Shown here: in pieces, positions 61,206 to 64,000 of the stretch | Numbering within the stretch: position 1 is the first letter of the stretch | Layout: every line of letters begins with the position of its first letter | Assembly (NCBI RefSeq): GCF_019431355.1 | Contig: NZ_CP080269.1 | Location: forward strand, 2,887,501-2,951,500 | Direction: 5' to 3' | Origin: Paenibacillus sp. R14(2021) | Lineage (GTDB): Bacteria > Bacillota > Bacilli > Paenibacillales > Paenibacillaceae | Length of the DNA stretch: 64,000 bases | Translations under genes and position numbers: made by a program | Notes under the pieces: model-generated | What the model saw: the letters and a program-made list of their open reading frames with translations, nothing else | The model's database searches: none | Told to the model about the DNA's origin: nothing

Positions 61206-62306
61206 TTAGGTTCTGTTCGTTCCTGCGGCTGCAGAGGAAGCGCGTTCGATCAGCTTGACCGGCAGCTTTGCGTCGAAGGACGCAGCGGACTCCGGATTCG
61301 GATCCTGCATCCTATCCAGCAATCTTGAAGCCGCCTCCGACCCGATTTCAAAGAACGGCACTCTGATTGAGGAAAGCGGCGGGTCCGTCATGCGTACGAC
61401 ATCGGAATCATCACAGCCGATGAGCGCCGCTTCCTCGCCGACTCGGATACCGAGCTCCTTCAACCCTTGCAGCAGACCGATCGCCATCCGGTCATTCGCC
61501 GCGATCACCGCATCGATTTGCCCGCTGCGAATCAGATCTGCAACCGCTTTCGCTTGTAAATAGCCGCTCTTGCGGCTGTAATTGCCGAGGAGCACCCGTT
61601 CGCTCAAGAACGGAAGGCCTGCCTCCTCAAGCGCATCCCGATATCCTTGAAGCCGATCTAAGCTGTTAGAGTAGACGGAAGGTCCATTCAAGAAACAAAT
61701 TTGCTTGCAGCCCTGATGAAGCAGATGCTTGACCGCATCATAGCTGCCCTTTCGCTGATCGGCGTCCACCGTGTTGTAGGCTTCACCGTCAAACCGCTGA
61801 TTGACCAGGCAGAAGGGGTGATGGCCGGCTTTCAGCTCAGCCAGCGCTGCGCGTTCGGGCGGCACGTCTTGCGCACCCAGAATGATACAGCCGTCCACCT
61901 TCTGCGTCCGAAACAGGTTGGCATAGTCTCGCGGCTCGTCGGGTTCGCGGAAGAGCAGCAACAGATCATAGCCGCGCTGTTTGGCCGTCATGCCAATCCC
62001 GCTGAGCACTTCTGAGAAATAGTACGTCGAGAACAGGTTGACCTTTGGCAGCATAGGCAGAATGACGCCAAGATTGCCGCTTTTACGCAGCGCAAACCGC
62101 TGTGCAAGCGAACTCGGCACATAATTCAGCTGCTCCGCCGCTTCAATGACGCGCCTCGCCGTTTCTTCCTTCACCGAGCCGACGCCGCTCAACACGCGCG
62201 ATACCGTCGCCTCGGACACGCCGGCAAGCTCAGCGACTTTTTTACGGATAAGTCCTTCCTCCCGTTCAGCATAACTCTCATAATGTACACGCGTACATTT
62301 TCGCAT
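61206..62306 (-). CDS. LacI family transcriptional regulator
   Basis: A 366-residue repressor: helix-turn-helix KKVAELAGVSEATVSRVLSG (residues ~22-41), hinge ending LNYVPSSLAQRFALRKSGN, then a periplasmic-binding-like sugar domain. The only in-frame ATG is 62306, giving 20 residues before the helix-turn-helix, longer than usual. A GGGAGGAAGG site sits near codon 18, where no standard start codon follows. A palindrome lies within codons 3-8. It presumably controls the downstream Gfo/Idh/MocA-ThuA cluster. Confidence 0.88.
   Translation of the reverse strand: MRKCTRVHYESYAEREEGLIRKKVAELAGVSEATVSRVLSGVGSVKEETARRVIEAAEQLNYVPSSLAQRFALRKSGNLGVILPMLPKVNLFSTYYFSEVLSGIGMTAKQRGYDLLLLFREPDEPRDYANLFRTQKVDGCIILGAQDVPPERAALAELKAGHHPFCLVNQRFDGEAYNTVDADQRKGSYDAVKHLLHQGCKQICFLNGPSVYSNSLDRLQGYRDALEEAGLPFLSERVLLGNYSRKSGYLQAKAVADLIRSGQIDAVIAANDRMAIGLLQGLKELGIRVGEEAALIGCDDSDVVRMTDPPLSSIRVPFFEIGSEAASRLLDRMQDPNPESAASFDAKLPVKLIERASSAAAGTNRT
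62282..62299. promoter_or_regulatory. Palindromic candidate operator at the 5' end of the LacI gene
   Basis: AATGTACACGCGTACATT has arms AATGTAC/GTACATT around a CG-containing centre, the layout of LacI/GalR operators. It overlaps codons 3-8 if ATG 62306 is the start, suggesting autoregulation. Confidence 0.5.
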
Positions 62307-62431
62307 GAAGCTCTCTGAATGTCAACGTGAATTGTGTGCAGCCGCATTCGACAAGGCAAGGCGCAGGATGCCGCTTTTACCGTCTCTGTCACACTTAGCA
62401 TGTTAGCTTTGCGCAGACTGACGCTTAGATG

Positions 62432-62475
62432 CAAAAAGACCCCGAATCCGCAATGGCTTGCAGACTCGAGGTCTT
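62432..62475 (-). terminator. prfC terminator
   Basis: Minus-strand AAGACCTCGAGTCTGCA pairs with TGCGGATTCGGGGTCTT (17 bp with three G-U pairs), followed by TTTTTGC, 25 bases past the prfC stop. Confidence 0.72.
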
Positions 62476-62499
62476 CCTATCCGTCATACTTCTACTCGA

Positions 62500-64000
62500 T
62501 TACGGCGCCATCTCCAAAAACTTGGAGGTTGGGTTCTTATCCATCGCCGTGCGCATCGCGTATTCGTTCTCGAACAGCGCAACGTAATTGTCTTTCTTGT
62601 CTTTCACGAGCGTGGAATTAATCCGATACTTGGAAGGATCGATTTTATCGTCGACGATCCAGCGGGCAAACTGGAACTGCATTCGGTGAAGCATAATGTC
62701 TACGCCATACTCAGAGCGCATCCGATGCTCGAACACCTCGAATTGCAATTGGCCGACGACGCCCAGAATGGTCTCGTCGAAGTTGCCTGTGGAATGGAAC
62801 ACTTGAATTGTCCCTTCCTCCGTCAACTGGTCAATACCCTTCTGATACTGCTTATGCTTGAGCGCATTCTTAACCGTCACCTTCGCGAACAGCTCCGGCG
62901 AGAATGTCGGCAGCTCATCGAACACGATCTCGCTTCCCTGCGATAGCGAATCTCCGATTCGGAATATGCCGGGATCGAATAAACCGATAATATCGCCTGG
63001 ATACGCATTCTCCACGATATCCCGGTCCTGCGCAAGAAACTGCTGCGGCTGCGACAGCTTGATGTCTTTGCCGTTGCGTACATGACGCACGCTCATGCCG
63101 CGCTCGAACCGGCCGGAGCAGATCCGCAGGAAGGCAATCCGGTCACGGTGAGCCGGATTCATATTCGCTTGAATTTTGAACACGTAGCCGGAGAACTTCT
63201 CGTTCAGCGGATCGACCGGACCGCTTGTGCTTTGGCGCGGCGTCGGCGCCGGAGCAAGCTGCAGGAAATTCTCGAGGAAGGTCTGCACGCCGAAGTTGTT
63301 CACGGCACTTCCGAAGAAGAGCGGCGTCAACTCGCCGGCACGTACCTTCTCATAGTCGAACGGATCGCCCGCGACATCGAGGAGCTCCAGATCCGCAATT
63401 AATTGATCGGTCAAATAATCGCCCGCCATCTCGCGAATATGCGGGTCGTTATAATCGGCGACCTTCTGTACTTCAATCGTAGAGTGATCGTTCCCTTGAA
63501 ACAGCTCCACTTGGTTCTTCATCCGATCGTATACGCCGCACAGCTCGCGGCCCATGCCGATCGGCCAGTTCATCGGAACGGCGCGGATGCCGAGCACCCG
63601 CTCCAGCTCCTCCATCAGCTCGAACGGGCTTTGCCCTTCGCGGTCGAGCTTATTAATGAACGTGAAGATGGGAATGCCGCGTTTGCTGCACACCTGGAAC
63701 AGCTTAATCGTCTGTGCCTCGACGCCCTTCGCGACGTCGATCAGCATAACAGCGCTGTCCGCTGCAGTCAGCGTCCGGTAAGTATCTTCACTGAAGTCCT
63801 GGTGACCCGGCGTATCCAGAATGTTGACGCGGTGGCCGCTGTAATCGAACTGCATGACCGAGGAAGTAACGGAGATCCCCCGCTGCTTCTCGATTTCCAT
63901 CCAGTCGCTTGTTGCGTGGCGGCTTGCTTTACGCGCCTTAACCGAGCCCGCTTCGCGGATCGCGCCCCCGAATAGAAGCAGCTTCTCGGTCAGTGTCGTT
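62500..64000 (-). CDS. prfC: Peptide chain release factor 3 (5' end cut by window)
   Basis: Translation GTPase that removes RF1/RF2 from the ribosome after termination. The visible 500 codons include the end of the P-loop (TTLTEKLLLFGGAIREAGSV), switch II DTPGHQDF, and the base-recognition motif INKLD. EF-Tu-like domain II and the RF3-specific C-terminal domain follow, ending FLEMAP. The first ~20 codons lie beyond position 64000. No lesion is visible. Confidence 0.94.
   Translation of the reverse strand, partial: TTLTEKLLLFGGAIREAGSVKARKASRHATSDWMEIEKQRGISVTSSVMQFDYSGHRVNILDTPGHQDFSEDTYRTLTAADSAVMLIDVAKGVEAQTIKLFQVCSKRGIPIFTFINKLDREGQSPFELMEELERVLGIRAVPMNWPIGMGRELCGVYDRMKNQVELFQGNDHSTIEVQKVADYNDPHIREMAGDYLTDQLIADLELLDVAGDPFDYEKVRAGELTPLFFGSAVNNFGVQTFLENFLQLAPAPTPRQSTSGPVDPLNEKFSGYVFKIQANMNPAHRDRIAFLRICSGRFERGMSVRHVRNGKDIKLSQPQQFLAQDRDIVENAYPGDIIGLFDPGIFRIGDSLSQGSEIVFDELPTFSPELFAKVTVKNALKHKQYQKGIDQLTEEGTIQVFHSTGNFDETILGVVGQLQFEVFEHRMRSEYGVDIMLHRMQFQFARWIVDDKIDPSKYRINSTLVKDKKDNYVALFENEYAMRTAMDKNPTSKFLEMAP

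Overview
The window reads as chromosomal DNA of a spore-forming Bacillota close to Paenibacillus or Cohnella (inference from gene content). It has ylbJ (spoVV), yunB, sspI and two complete ger nutrient-receptor operons. It also has the Bacillus-like neighbourhood yutD-lipA-yunA-yunB, an S-layer-homology protein, GGAGG-type ribosome sites and frequent TTG/GTG starts. No rRNA, tRNA, CRISPR array or intact mobile element was found.

Layout. 0-10.4 kb is core and sporulation: ylbJ, nadK, an ABC exporter, yutD with a long charged tail, lipA, an M23 endopeptidase, yunB and a UvrD-type helicase. 10.4-15.7 kb (minus) is a five-gene germinant-receptor operon in the order A-B-C-D-B; the fourth gene is a tiny two-helix protein. 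After thrC, 17.3-20.9 kb holds a sugar-acid module: an enolase-superfamily dehydratase, an SDR gene broken by an internal deletion, a GntR regulator and a TIM-barrel isomerase. A strong palindromic operator is still present. 20.9-27.6 kb pairs a giant SLH protein with a Wzy_C-type membrane protein. 27.9-31.4 kb is a second ger operon (A-B-C).

31.6-41.4 kb is accessory metabolism: DoxX, a luciferase-like monooxygenase, an IclR regulator, an NDH-2-like oxidoreductase with a DUF1641 partner, an AraC-type response regulator with an in-frame stop, and an exported isochorismatase-fold protein followed by two hydrolases with a decayed hydrolase end between them. 41.5-47.6 kb is a tagaturonate/altronate module (uxaB-uxaA-AKR-ADH) divergent from an AraC regulator.

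47.6-54.8 kb is an AT-richer surface-glycan island: a DegT aminotransferase, a CapD-like dehydratase, two tandem CgeB-like glycosyltransferases, an ATP-grasp ligase and a HAD phosphatase. Decayed IS110-family transposase pieces lie on both sides, and a repeat array resembling an IS end lies on one. 54.9-64 kb returns to the core with a TrmH-type methylase, ktrA and sspI. Then come a LacI-controlled set of three Gfo/Idh/MocA oxidoreductases plus ThuA, and prfC, which runs off the window.

The strongest leads are the A-B-C-D-B receptor operon, the IS-flanked glycan island with its unusual ATP-grasp/HAD pair, the SLH/Wzy_C pair (a possible protein O-glycosylation couple), and several precise gene lesions: the SDR deletion, the response-regulator stop and the hydrolase remnant.
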